The notes under the pieces are model-generated. The model did no database searches and was not told the DNA's origin. It saw only the letters and a program-made list of their open reading frames with translations. From the NCBI GenBank assembly GCA_037349315.1, contig JBAIAC010000007.1, forward strand, positions 46,642,001-46,706,000: a stretch of 64,000 nucleotides of DNA, read 5' to 3'. Of the stretch, positions 37,001 to 52,000 are shown piece by piece. How positions within the stretch are numbered: the stretch's first letter is position 1; each line of letters opens with the position of its first letter. The DNA is from Chelydra serpentina (lineage: Eukaryota; Chordata; Testudines; Chelydridae). The translations under genes were made by a program, and so were the position numbers.

Positions 37001-40000
37001 ACATAACCAACACACTATCCAACTCTAGCATATTTAACAGATCTCACTTTAACTGAATGTAAGGACTATCAGTCAATGTCACTGCAGAATATGAATAATT
37101 GCTTCTATGCAGCTTGCCAACAAGGTCAACTCAAGTGTAATTCCCTAAGCACGAAGTGTTGCCTACTGATACTACACTAGGAAACACAGGATATACAGTG
37201 CCAGCTGGCAATTCCTGACAATATTAAAGACCACAACCAGAAAAACACTGGCTTTAATCAAGTCAAAGCCCATCACCTTTCCATTGTAATAGAAAAGGGA
37301 TCAGATTTGCTCCACAACTTTAACAAAAAGAGACTACCAGCATGCAGGCAACATCATCTCTCCACACTACTTATCTGCTCTGTTCTTGTTAGCAAGCAGG
37401 GTATTACTTTTACAAGAGGAATGGAGTGATGGTGTAACATAGAAGGTATGCAACTGAAAATTCAGCATGTTGGGCTTGCTTATCCAGTTGAGTCATTTTC
37501 ACTTGAATAATCCTGCAATTTTAATTTTGGAGGGCTCTAGATTTCTCAGAGTTTTGGAGGATTTTAAAGTGACCTATGGAGTTTGCCATCTTGATATCCC
37601 ATTAAAGTAAATCATACAATATAAAAGAATATTATGGCAGATCTTATGTAAAATCATTACCCCATACATTGCAGACACTTTCCCTTTTTATGTTAATTAT
37701 TCCAACAACAGTATAGATACAGACAATTTATATTTTGGAGACATACTCCCTTTTCAGAATCAATGCCAATAAGTGTCTCTAAATCGGTACATACAGAGAT
37801 GCAAACATAAATAAGATTTTCAACTACTACTTCTGCAAAAAGTGACAGCCAGGCCTTGTCTAGATATAGCATATGTCAAGAGGAGGAGTGCTTCTGCCAG
37901 AATAGTAACTCCACCTCCCCAAACGACATTAGCTAAGTGACAGAAGCATTTGTCTAACAGCTTCTAGTGTCTACAGAGGGGGTTTTGCTGGCATAGCTAT
38001 GTTGACTAGATGGTGTAGCTTTTTCATACCCCTGACTAACATAGTTGTGCCAACAAAATGTAGTAGTATAGGCCTGTGCCAGGTTTCCTTGGTTTGTGTA
38101 ATTCTCAGCTGTCTAACGAACAGACAACAGAACAGGGCACTGTTGCCATCACAACAAACTTTATTTTCAGAATTTTGTACAACTACCACTCAGCTAAAAA
38201 AAGGTGGAAAGTATGTTCAGACAATGGCTTAAATTGTGGTTGTTACTTTGGCGAGCATCACATGTACACATCAGAAAGGAGACAGCTTTTGAACAGGATG
38301 AAAAACACTAAGTAGGTTCTTTAAAAAAGAACCCTTTAGAGTGAAAGATTACTGTAGAATCCTGTAGTGGTAGGTGAAAAGCTGAAAATGTAGTGGGGCT
38401 TTACCTTGCAGAGCTGAGGGAGAGACCTTACTATTTAAAGTGAAGTACATGAGCCAGAATAAAGAGAATGGAAGACAGCTCCTTTCTGACTTGCCCAGAT
38501 GGAGAATGGCTGTCATTTCACAGAAGACAGTTTGAGTCTGCTATGGATAGAACTAACAGAGCTAGTTCTTATAGCTCAGGCAGTAGAGGATCAGGGTTTT
38601 TAGGTCCAGATGTCCCACATTCAATGAAAACTGTTGACAACCCAAGATAGGGTGTCATTTTACAGAAGTTTTTCTGCTTTATTTTATGGACTCCTATGGA
38701 ACAATCACAATGTCAATTGCCAAATACTTGATAAAAACCTTAGGGTTGTGGAAAGTTCAAACAACAGAATCCAGTGCTGATGTTGGTCTGCTACAAAGAA
38801 TGTGTTATTTCCATTAATGGCGTGAATCACAATATAGAGGAATGGGTTCTGGGAGGGGATTATGGAAAACCATATTTGCTTAGAGTATTTGTTTAAACTC
38901 CCAAGACCCATCATGTGATTAGCCTCCAACCACCCCTTTCATTGTACGTATTAAGAGCAAAGCATTCAGTGACTGCTCCCTATCTTCTAGGTTGGGGTTG
39001 GCGGCTTTAGAGAACCATATAAGAATTTTAACAGCAGTTAAGCGGTAAGATTTGAATTTTTGGCATATTCTTTGCCAGCTTAAGGAATGTTCTCCTCGGC
39101 TATAGGGGCTACATGATAACCGAGAGAGTCTCAGTCGCTCTCTTTTTTTATTTGCACCCAAAAGTAAGCAACTGCATTTGAGATACAGCAGCTTTATAGT
39201 CAATTAAATGTGGAATATTCAGTTTGGTGCACATAAGTTTCCATTGTAGATAAAAGGTTATAAAGCACTCTACAGACAAACGCAACCTATCTATAACTAA
39301 TATTCTAGAAATTAGCAGAAGTAGTATTTTAGATTTCTTGCAAAAAAGTACAAAGAAAAGTGAGGCGATTGGGGAGGGGGCAGGGAGGAGATCACCCACC
39401 AGGGTGATTTCTGAACTCTTATTTTTTCTATATCAATTTATTTTTCAAAGCACCATAAAAATATTGAGTATTCAAAGTTTATATTTGGGTTTTTTAATAT
39501 TTTAATTAGATTTTTACAAAATAAAGGTTTAAATCTCCTGTTAAAACTGAACTCTGTATACCAACCTTAATAGTGTAGCTACTTCTGGTCCATAATATTG
39601 AGTAGGACCAGGATACTTTAACACTATAATATGAGAGCTCTACACTTATCCCAAATTATGACAATACTGTATCTACAATGTTCATTACTGACATAAAAAT
39701 GAGCACCTTGCCATTCATTTTTGATGTGATCTCTGACATTCAAATGAATTGTAACATCTGCTCGTACTCGCATTGGCCAGTTTTCACCAATGTTGGGCTT
39801 TGCCACCTCTACCACAGTGAAAGACACAATGGGCTGTGCCATTCGAGCCCATCCACCAAACACAATGCCTCCATATTCTGATTTCCTTTAAAAAACAACA
39901 ACAAACAATGCTGTGTTAGAGCCATTAACCATTAAAGAAAATCTGAATGCACCAAACTGCTGAATAATTTAAAAATCACATCATCAGCTCCAATTTTTAA

Positions 40001-43000
40001 GGGATCCAAGGAAGCAGAATTCCAGAATTTAAAGGCATGAAATTTCAGCACATCTTGTATAAAAAAAATCAACATATAATGTAAACTAACACATTTTAAT
40101 TTCATATGCTCACCTCCTGTGAGAGGGAAAAATTTGTGATGACATTTCAAAAACAAAGTCACCCAAGGAAAGAGATGATGAGAACACCTCAGCAAGATGT
40201 AATGGGTATGAAAGGGAGACTACACCCTATGCACTACAGAAAACTGCTTAGTGAGGAAAAAGAGTAGTGGTGACATATAGGTGGGATTTTCAAAAGCACT
40301 CAGCACCCGTGTAACTCTGCTCCTAGTGAAGTGAGTGATAACATTTGGCTTCACTGGGAGCATAGTTAGGCCAATACTGAATACTTGTGAAAATCCCACC
40401 AATGCTCCCCATCCATAACATTGATACAAATGATCAACAATTAAGAACAATTGTGAATACAGTGAAGTTTGCGGTTAACACTTAACACAACAAATAAGGT
40501 CTTAATGTTACTAAAGGAATACTAGTCAGCACATAGTGGTCACAAGCGTTCTTCATGGGCAACCATATCCAGAATATATTTTCATAATATTATTAGAAGA
40601 TTAATCTTGCATGAAACAGTACTTTAGAAGAGATTATGGAACACCAGATTTATACCTTTATAAACAACTGGAAAGTTTGTTACTACTTAGATGAATGTAT
40701 CCACTTTATATTATAGACATCACTAATTATTTATTTCCCAAAAATAATTCCTTCCTACATTGTGGTGTTTAGTTTGTTTTAGTTAATACAGAAATATTAC
40801 CAAGGTTTCATCCTGCTCACACTATCCTCAATGTCCTGTCTGATCTCATATGTAGACTCTAAGCGGAAGAGATTGAAGTTCCGTAGAAGGTAGTCATGAA
40901 GAGTCAGAAACTGTAAATTCAGTTTAGGAAGAGCAAGGCAGCCTAAGGAAAAAAAAAACATTAAGTCCATCTTCTGTCTATTAATGTAACAAATTCACTG
41001 GTTTTACATATTCATAAGCACTATATACAATTCCATCATCATGCTTTAGTCATGATACGAGAAGATTTAAAAAGTACTTTCTTCTAAAGCCACATACTAC
41101 CAAAAAAGGGCACAAAGGCGATTCCCTCCCCTTTGTAAATCACCTTCAAGCGATCTACCTGTACTATTTTATTCTTGTTGACCATCTCTCTGTATGCATC
41201 TGTCATACTTAAAAGGCACCTGTTTTTGCATTGCCGTAGCAAATTATTTGCAGTCATTGGTTAAAAAAAACAAAAAAACCTCACTTCACCAGAAGTGATC
41301 ACATTTAGGACAACCATATTGGACAATTCCCCCAAAAAGTTTCAGATGTAAAAAAACTGGTCCAGTGACACATGCTGTGGACAAGTCAGGGTTTCTTTGC
41401 TAGAAACCAAAAAAAGAAATGAGGAAGGAGGATTCTGTTTATTTTAACATTAGAACTTCAGCCTTCCTAGGCTGGAAGACTGATGACTAGAGAACTAGAG
41501 CCAAGAGAGTGAAGGTTGAGCAACTGAAAGAGGAAGTACTTTTTTTTATTACTATTATTAAGTTGATCTCTATTTTCGATGAAGAAATAACATTTAACAA
41601 AGAGCTGCTTTGTCCAAAGATTCCTCACCATCATCCCTTCACTGTCTTAGGGCTCACAATAACCATCACCAGCACCTACCAGAAACCCTCTCATAAAACA
41701 AGACGAAACCAAACTCGACATTAACAATACACCCGAAGGAAAAAAAGAAAAAAATCCCCATGCTTTCCATTCTTCTATAGACATTATGAAGCAGCAGAAA
41801 AAAAGTATCTGAAGGTTACCTTTAATTTTCCTATCAGTAATATAGTAAAAACATTTGAGGATAGAGTTCTATTTTGGATATATCATCGTACTAGTGATAT
41901 AGGGGCAGAGTAAAGGTGCTTTGGCGACTAACATTTGTGGTAGTGTTCAATGCTTTCCCCCCTCCGTAAGTAACTGATACACTTTTGTTGATAGAGCTAC
42001 ACAGAGGGAATACAAGGAGCAGGAGGATAGAATCTATGAGAGAAGTACCTATTCTACTTAATGGGCCCCCTTCACTGCCCATACTGGCCCCATATCTCAC
42101 CCATTCAGTACTATTCCTCTCACTTGTCAATTAAAAACCACACACCTCCCACCCAGCCCACATAGTTCCCTACCTTACATTCCCAGCATTGTAGCCACCC
42201 ATACTTAGCTCCATGTGGCTCCAGAGATTTTATGAAGAAAATGCTTTTAAACACCTAAATAATGACAGCAACAACCTCCCCAACTATCATTGGCACCAGG
42301 TTTGGAGATCAAATAAATTTTGGAGTTTCTATCTGAGCCAAGCTCATGGAGTTACCATGGGACCAAAAAACAACAAACCACGATAGGAAAATGTTCTAGG
42401 AGTGAGATCACTGCATACTTCGAGCCATCTTCTCCCTTAAATACCCTGCCCAATTAGCCCCAAATCATTTCCACCATAAAAAATGGCATAAAACCATTCC
42501 TATGAAATTTCAAGTGGATGGATTAGTTTTAATTAAGTCAAGCTACTGCAGGGAGACCTAAGTGTGTTTAAAATGGAGCACAGAACGCCCAAAATAAATA
42601 GCAATGTTGTTGTAGTCATGTCAGTCACAGAATAATAAGCTACTTAACCTTAAATGGTCCCTCAGAATATGTGCTTACTACTTATGCTAATCTGTCTGTT
42701 TGACCTTGTATTTAGCTGTGACACTCCGAGTACCTTTCTCAGAACTCAAGAAGAGTTCTGCATAGTTTGAAAGCTTGTGTCTCTCACCAACGAAAGTTTG
42801 GTCCAATAAAAGTTACTACCTCACTCAACCTTGTCTCTCCAAAATAAATAGCTGCATTTTTAGTCTACACTATGCATCTCAAGTTCTTACACACTGCTCA
42901 TTTAGAAGGCCTTTTGTTTTTGGTTTTTAATTTTAGCTTCCCAGGAATTTACCAGGTTTTATTTAAAAACGGGAGAAAATTGGTAAACAAAACAAACCGG

Positions 43001-46000
43001 GGGGAGAGAAGAGAGGGGTACGGGGGAGGAGAGGAGGTATGCACCAAAGGGCAGGTGAGGAAACCTTCCCCTCCATGTAATGCCAGGTGGTCTCAATTGA
43101 CAGGACCCAGTTCCCTGCTCTTCTCACTCCCCTCCTGCACACAGGAAGCAAACAGAGTCATGCCGAAGGGCCAGGATGAGGAGAGGAGTGGAAGGCTGCT
43201 GCCCATGAGTACCACCACCTCCATCACCACCACCACCTGACAGAGCCCCATCTGCTTCCCCCACAAAAAATTCCCAGATCCCAAAAAACCCAAACTTCAA
43301 CTGGTAAAAACCCTTTGTCTTTTTTAAAACCCAGACATTTTCTGGGGGCCAGGGGGAAGGGAAAAAAAAAATCAGTAAATATTGATAACAAAGGGCTTTA
43401 CACATTAATACTTTCACTTGACTACTGTCCCAGTTTTACACCTTTGTTTATGAACTGTGAAAGCGTGAAAACTCTTGTAACATGCAATATTATCCTTGAA
43501 ATCTTAATGGCACACAGTACATGTTGGCTTCCACAAGCACAGAGACACACTGCCAATAAAGAAAGGTGATAGGACACAATTATTTCTATTCCGTGAAGCT
43601 ATATGAAGATAAAATGTCTGGAGGAATGGGCCAAAGAGTCTGTGCCCAGTACAGCATACCCCGCTCCAGAGCCTGGAATGAAACGCAAGACTTCTGAGTC
43701 TCACCAGTCCTCTGCTGTTTGCAAACATCTGTGAAACCCATTGATAAAATATCCAAACACACTCTAGTGTCAGTCCACATAGAGAATGACAATCTTCTAC
43801 TGCTAACAGTTACTCCCTTAACTCAAGTGGCAGAGATCTGTGCAGTGGATCTGAAGGTTCCAGCCCTGCTGATGGCCCATGTGGGTGTCAATACGGCACC
43901 ACACAATGGGGTGACTGACAGACAGTATCCTGTAATACCCTGAAACACCCTATGGAATTAAGATTAGCTTCATTTAATTAAATTAAACCTTACCGAATTA
44001 GGGTTAATACCTATTGTGGCATTGCATGTACCTTCTCTAGTAGAAGGGGGGGAATGCTAATGTACTTCCTCTGTTATCAACCTTTTGGCGCACCCCCAGA
44101 GAGATATGCATATACTAATTCAAACTGGATTCTCCAGGGACCAACCAAGAAAATGGGCTTTTGGATAAACATGCTGGTTTAAAACTGGCTCATGGCCTAT
44201 TTCCTGATCCAGCAAATAGGCAGGAAACGCTGGTCTGCAGACCCACTCAAGCACTCAAAAGTTAGGAAATGCCAGAATTAAGAGTGAACAGGCAACCCTA
44301 GTTATGGCATTTCCTACTTTTGAGTGCTTGCCTTTGCAACTTTAATAATGTTCTTTTAACAAAGTTGTGTGCGCGCAATTATAGACAAATTATATAAAGG
44401 GCTGACAGCAATTCAGCATAGCATCTTTATCACATCGTATACAATATTCATATTTTGCAAAGTGAAAGCATGAAACAAGCAACACAGAAATGAGTAATTA
44501 CACAGGACGACAGGACGTTTTTCCAGACATCGATTAAAATTAGTGTTTCAGTTTACCAATATGAACATATGTCTGTCCATTTTTGTTGCGTATATGGTTA
44601 AGAATCCCATATACCAATAGGTATAAGAGCATTTAAAATGGAACTTTCACTAAAAAGGGCACCATTGAAATAAAGGATTTCTATAGACTCTCCACTATGA
44701 GAAGCAGCACCGATGGCCTTAACTAATCTACATTCTTCTGGCAATGAAAACTGTTACTGTAGCTATTCTATTCCATGTCACCCCTTGGCTTCAAGAATAC
44801 AGATAATTTTTCAGGCTTAATTTTCACAAGGCGTTCTCCATTTCTGTGTGCAACAACTCATGTACACACTGCTCCTCTGCTCATAGTAATAGGTTTTACA
44901 CATGACAATTCTATCTGTTGTGATGGAATCTACCACAGCTAACAGTGCACAAAAATGCATATGCAGGTGTGCACAAACACAAATATGTATTAAATAATTA
45001 AAGTGATTCTCTGAAACATGTCAGACTGTTTCAAAGAATGTCCTTCCACTGATGTCTGTATAAGACCGTGTTGTTGGAGAAAGCTGTAAAACTCCATGGC
45101 CTTGTACCCAGTTAAGAATGTCGTCTGTTCTGGAATGTAGCCACCTTGTTTGCCTGGTTACAAAGAAAACTTGATTTTCAAGCAGTTTAAGTATTACCTT
45201 CCTGAAGAGATTAGAGTGATCAAGTTAACATGGCAGTTTCCAGATATCACTGCTATAAGGAAAAGGGAACCTCTTACTCTGCAGAATCTCAATCATGTTA
45301 CAAGACAAAATACTGCCATAATACTAGCGCTGTTGTCAGTATAAGTTGTATTATTCCGCTCTGTGTGTGCTGATCTCCAAAGCATATCCACGTGGCTATT
45401 CAGAGTGGAATTTTTTGTTTGCTTTTTAAAAAAGAATTCTGATTTAAAAAACAAATTTCAGTTCAGAGATGATCATGTTCCTAATTTAAACATCTTCCCT
45501 GACTATTCTGTTCTCCATCTCAACCAAGAAAGAGCTATAGCTCTACATTTCCTACAGCACTAGCAGTGGCAGAGCCCCAGACTTCATGGCATTACTTAGC
45601 TGACAACAGGAACAGATCTGTGCCAATGAGGGAACAGATTAAACCGACATTAGAAATTCCATGTATTCCCTAAACATTCTTAGGGCACCCATCCTGAAGT
45701 GCCCAGTGGTACGTTCTGTGACACATGTAGATCGGCACTTTTATCCTTAAAACTATATAAATTGGTTCACTGACAAGCCATTACTGGCAAGTATAAATAT
45801 TTAAAATATTTTTAAAATAGCCAATATTGAACATAAGCAGTTTTATAGTGCAGACGTTAGTTTTCAGGATATGTATTAAGAGTTTGGGATTTCAGTTTAA
45901 ACTGAAAGTGACAAAACCTCACCACACTAAACTGACTTTTCAAGAATCAATTTGAAAAAAGAGCAAAGTTCTTTTAAAGGAACTCAAAAAATTCACTTGC

Positions 46001-49000
46001 TGCTCACGGTAAAACTATGGCATGAGTCACTTCTCTCTCAAGCTCTCTACAGTTCACTTCTTGGGAGCAGGTAGTAGCAATGTGAAAAGCAGCCTTTTCC
46101 TGTGCTTATATACAGATAAAACAATCTCATTTACTCTATGATTAACTCCAAGCTTTTATTATTCTTTTTTAATCTATGTTTATCTAATTGGTAATGAAGA
46201 AATTCATTTCAGATCAAATTTATGCAGTTCAATTCAAATAAGCCTATAAAAATGGATTGTTTTTTTCTTGGAAGTTAAAAGGCACTAAAGTAGCCAAAAG
46301 TAAATATTGTCAAGATTTAGAAGCTGTGGAATAGTTCTTAATGAACTAGAATAACTACAAGTCCTTTGAACTATGAAGGTTTAAGAGCAATCCTAATATA
46401 TCTGAACAAATATACCTTCTCCAGAATAGTACTCAGTTGGGACAATATTTTCATCCCAAATAATCTTCTCAGTGGGATACAGAGGCATCTGGTTAAGCTG
46501 CTGAATCTGAGATATTCGACGTGCATGACGGGACACCTAGGAAAGCGAAAGTGAACATTTATACCAAAGACTAACCAGGTCAACATTTTCTATGCAAGTG
46601 ACAAATAATGTATAGGATGGTCATCCAGGAAGTGAACACTAAAAAAGATCACATCTTCAACTAGCACAACAAGCTGAAGTGATAAAAGTACCTTAAGACT
46701 TCAGAAATTAAAAAAAGTTACCTCCAAACTGTCTGTTTTATTTTTCTTCAATTAATCAATCTTGTTTGTACATTGAAGGAAATCAGAAGATGTATTGCTA
46801 ACAACCCAACATGGGCTATTTCTTTAAAAAACAATGAAAGAGGTCCTATTTGATGATGACAAACAAGTTCAGGTGTAATTTTAAGAGGTCAGGTTTACAC
46901 CTTTTTGAAAACTAGGTCTGTTGAATTATTAATTAATGGTCTCATCCAAAGTCACCTGTAATAAAGACTCCCATTAACTTCAAAGGGCTTTTGGATCAGG
47001 CTCTTGGAGAGCACACATGGTATCCAATGATGCATCAAACACAAATGAAGTCATACGATTATCACAGAATAGTTAGCATGTAGCTCAATGGTATCAGATC
47101 ATAAATAGTTCAAGCATGGATCTTAATACTGCAGTGTCCCACTATAATTTGGATGTCCTAGTTTTAATGTTACTCTTTGACAAGCTAGGAGAAGAAATGT
47201 TCTCTTTCCCCATTTAAAAATGACTTTTTTTTTTCAGTAGTTTTAAAAAAGTATGAAATGGCTGAAAATATGTAGTCAAATTTCCTTCACAAGGCTAACA
47301 TTTAAACTGAAGATGAAACAAAATTCACTATATTTTTTCTGGACACCAGTGTTTGCCTATAGTAGTCAAGTCTGATAATATAAATATATATTTATAGTAG
47401 TCAAGTCTGATAATATAAATATATATTTCTGGGTATAAAGTGAGTGCCTATACAGAAAAATGTATCTGATACCACTGCATCCTGTTTGAATAGGCTTTGT
47501 ATTAGCAGGAGGATCAGTTCACAATCTGATTTAAAACTGCTCATACACTAACATTAAGAAAATATTCCAAATAATTTTAAAATATGATCAGCTACAGCAA
47601 GAAGAGATGGAACAATGGATATGTTGAGAAGTGTCCCATCATTACAACACAGGTTAGAGTTCAGGCTCAGATCAATATCTACTCAAGTGAATTTTTCCCC
47701 CCCCATTTTTATACTCATGTGGAGATTTTCAAACCTGCCTATGGGATTTGAATGCTCAATTCTCACTTTAATTTATGGGAACTGAATGTCAAAATCCCTC
47801 TAGACAGCACTGGAAAAAAATCACAGCCTAAATATATTTTAAACAGGTCTAAATAACTAAGGACACAGGTATCATGCAAGCATCTACACAGGCTGTAACG
47901 ACTTTCATGATATGCGGAGCTTAGGCAACTGCTGATGAAACACTGGTAACAGTCCTCTAAAGTTGCCACTGTTAAAATACCCCACCACTTTCCCAGAGGA
48001 GTCCTAAGCCATCTTTTTCCCTGTTTGAAGATTAGTCATTAATTACTAGATTTGAATTCACATCTGTTTCCAACTCACTCAGTCATCATACTGCTGAACT
48101 TATGAACTTATGTAGTTCATAAGGTGCTCCTAACTGTGAAAGCCATCATGTGGTTGGCAGCATTAGAGCTGCAATTGCTGTGATTTTATTCAATTTGAGG
48201 AAGTGAACGCAAGCCTTCTTTTAAGAAAAAAACATAGGTGATAAATGTAATTAGCATTTGTGTGCTTTACCAGTAATTCTAGCAGAAATTCTTGGTCATA
48301 GCTTGTATCTTTCCCTTCAGGTAGAGCCGGTAACAAGCAGAGGTATGACGCCACCTGGTGGAGTGTGTTTGGGCTGCATAATATGGGGGGTGAGGGTGGG
48401 AAATACAAAAGTCACTGAGTGATTTTTTCCATTTTATAAAAGCTGCTGTTAAAAAAAAAAAAAAGACGACTTGATTGTGTTACCTGAACTGTAAAACCAT
48501 CAAGAAAAAAACCTTAGAGAGTCTTAAAAGTTAAGCAAAGTTTTTATTTAGTTGCTTTACCTGGTAATTGCCTAGAGGTAATCAGCACAACATTTACATT
48601 ACAGAAAGTGACTAACAAACAACGACAGATACAGCACACCATTCATAAAGAATTCAGATACAAAAATAGGGAACATAATCAGACCTTCCAGCTAAGATTT
48701 TCATTTCCATATATATTCAGATATATTTGAACAGACAAGACACCCTGCCTTTAATATTTGCTAAAGTGGTCAAGCTAAAGCCCAGAGTAGAGTCTGTGTG
48801 TTAAAGGCAGAGTACCTGTCCACATTAGACTTTTAAAATGTGTTCGCACATTAGCTAATACGTGCTAATATCACACTTTTAAACATTCGTCTAGGAAAGG
48901 TCTACATTTTTCAGGATGAGGCTATTATGTTTGAACAGGAGAAAGCCAACTCTAACAAGTAGAGTTCAAGAGAAGATTTTTTTGTTGTTCACTGCTACTG

Positions 49001-52000
49001 CTATTGTTTTTGCTAGTTTTACTAAGACTAAATAGTGGGGAAATTAACAGAATGACAAGACAGGCAGAAAAAAAGCAGTTTAATCTATCCTATAGTATCA
49101 GAAATCCCAGAACTGCATTAAGAATTGTTATAATAGCAAACAAAGGGACATCTAGTCAACTTACACAATAACTACTGTAACTACAGCAAATATATAGTGT
49201 TACTTGTATGAAAATGTTTGAACTGTAACTAAGATTAGTGAAAAGCATTGATATTTTTTCATGTTTCTTTATTTTATGGACTTGGCAGAACTTTGGGAGA
49301 AAGAGTGGCTCCAACTCAAATTCCCCCAGTGATTTCTGTGGGTCTTTGATACAGCAATAACGAAAGAAAAACATTTTGAAGATATCAGGAAAACCTGAAT
49401 TACTGTAAAACCACAAAAAATGGCAACACGACTCAGGGGCATGTATAGTTCCAAAAACTATTAAATCTTCTACTTTTAAAATGACTAGATTTCAAATTGA
49501 TGGTGTTTCTTTCACTCCACCCAGAGATCAGAATTAAGGAAAAGATGCATTTTACAAGCAAAAAGTAGCAACCCAGCAATAATAAATTTAACTTCAATAC
49601 ACCCAGATGTGGCAAGTAGTCTATGTACTAGGTTCCACAAATGAATAAACTGAAGCACAAATGATTTGCCCAAGGTTACCCAGCAAGTCAAAAGTAGAAC
49701 CCAAGAGTCCCAACTTCAAATGCCCTTCTTCCAAACAGGAGTCATAAATTGCAATGTGACATTTAATTACAGCATTACACATATACTACAATATCAATGA
49801 AAAGGCTGGAAGACTAGTAACAAACAATGGAGAGAAATAAACTTGAAACAGAAGAACCGAATTTCCATCTTTATGGCTTACCTCAGGGGTCCACACAGCT
49901 TTTCCAATGAACCACGAGTGTCCACTGCTGCCACATTTGAAAGTGCAAAATCGTATAGTTCTGGGAAATGTGCAAAAGCTGCTCTCTAGAAAAACCCCCC
50001 CAAATTTAATGAGAGGTTAAATTGACCTTTTCATAGTAACTTCAAGTTTATAATGTGGGTGAGGGGGGCAGGGGGGAACTGCACTGACAAGAGTTTAATA
50101 ATAAAAGAACATGAACATGTAAGAACTCCATCTTCCTCTGCATGTGGCAGCATCTAGCACAGAGTGGGCACTATTGGAGTAAAAATAATGAAAAAGCAAC
50201 TATTTTTCTGCTTAGTACATGTGACTTACTATTCTTGTGCTTCTTAGATGTATTTATTTTTCTAACACGTTTGATAAACACTAGATGTTTTGGCATTACA
50301 ATAGCCGCCTAATTGGTAGTAATGAAATTTTGGTAGAGACTGACAAGGTTGTGAGACTCAGGGATTGCACTCACCAAAGTTCATCTAGTTCTGAACTTTA
50401 AGGGACATGAAAACTTCAGTGAACCTCCAGAGGTGCAATTCAAAACTGCTGTGAAAACCCAAAAAGAAATCTCTTCACAGTCCTAATTAGCACCATGTGA
50501 AACACGCATACCGATCTTGTGAAAAGTCCCCATAATGACCACAGGTAGTCAGGATTTGGTTTACATGTCACCTGAAAGACAGCACTATTAGCAGTAGGTG
50601 GTGTCCAAATATACACTGAGTACTTATTCTGGGGAAAAGTGACATCTATTGCATAACCAATACCACTTCCTCCTGCACCTAGGTTTCCCACACAAATAAG
50701 TCTTATGGAGACTGACCCTTTTTATAGTTAATGAGTTGACAAGATCAAAACTGGAGGTGGTATTGTTTTGCTGAAGCAGATAATAGGCTTACTAATATTG
50801 ACTGTCACTTTAGTTAGGTTCTCTGCACACCCATAGGCTATTTGCTCTTTTATCTGCTCATGCAATTCGAAGTGTGCGTTATATGAAGTTCTTCAGAATA
50901 TTTTTGAACAAAGCTATGCAAAGATAGGAACTGAAAGACTAGCACCATTCCTTCAATACAGCAGAAAAAGCAAGATGTTTCCTTTTGGAAAGACCAGAAT
51001 TACCACTTTACTTGCAAATTATATTTAAAAATATATATTAAAAATGAAACCCGGTGTTTGCCTACCTGTAAGGAAGTAATTCTATCATAGTGAATTGTAG
51101 TCATCTCATTCTCTGTCAAAGCATTTCCAGTCTGGTCATTAATTTCAAAGCCAGTGTAGAATTTAAGCATGTCTAAAAGCTGAAACACGATACATGTAAA
51201 TTAGAGACGTACAAGAATGGGATCAGCAACTACCATATAAAACCTTTAACAAAAAGAGATGGAACCTAACATCAGAACTTAAGGCACCCCTGTATAATAT
51301 ATATCTTACCACGGTACCAATAATCTAGATAGAGAAATATGCATGGACTGATTATTTATATGTTTTGAGCATTAGACAAAAATAACTTGAAACCAATTTT
51401 ATTTGAGATTCTATCTACAGTTTAAGGAAGTCCTAGCAATGTCCATAATACCTATCTCTGTATGCAGAGAGTTGTAAAATATTCCATATATAGACACCCC
51501 TATATTGAATTTACATCCATATGGCCACAGTCACATTACACTGAATGCCATTCATACTAATTCTTGTAAAAAGGCTATACATGCAAATAAAAATGAACTA
51601 TTCAAATACCACTAGATACATGTACAATACAACATTCCACGTGTATGCACAATTAACTTAAAAAGTGACAATATATCTCATAGGAATGCAAAGGCTACAG
51701 TTACAACCAAAAAATAAAGGTCTACTATGGAAGTGATCTCTTAAGAGACTAAAAATAATTGTTAATTAGCTTTTTATCAAGGAAATTCTCCTAGGAGTTG
51801 TCAAGAGTTAAAGTTGAGACTAGTTACCCAGGGAATTTAGCTTAACTGCCATGAGATAAAGCTGCAGAGAACATCTTAATAACAATTAACTTCAAGTACG
51901 TAAGTGACGTTCTAGTGCCTACAATATATGCATAACACGTGAAAAAGATAAAAAACCTAATCATCTGCCATGAAGTGATGAAGTATCATAATCTGGTAGG

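Larger units (their letters stand above)
35761..39706. other. AQR intron (3946 nt)
   Basis: Holds a tRNA-like SINE fragment at 38530-38650, a TIR element at 37850-38076, a dispersed repeat at 36245-36375 and a U2-like fragment at 35865-35898. Between 36400 and 37840 and between 38660 and 39700 nothing is recognised; G-rich run near 39371-39388. Confidence 0.65.
40943..46415. other. AQR intron (5473 nt)
   Basis: Holds the hairpin at 44249-44329 and a dispersed repeat at 42606-42845. 43190-43240 is rich in CAC/CCA triplets. At 42985-43040 and 44044-44052 there are short G-rich runs. The rest (41000-42600, 44400-46400) is AT-rich with nothing recognised; small open frames there have no support. 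Confidence 0.65.

Noticed and set aside
38530..38650. Possible tRNA gene
   Set aside because: Only A-box-like and decayed B-box-like stretches are present; the cloverleaf cannot be completed, so it is a SINE fragment.
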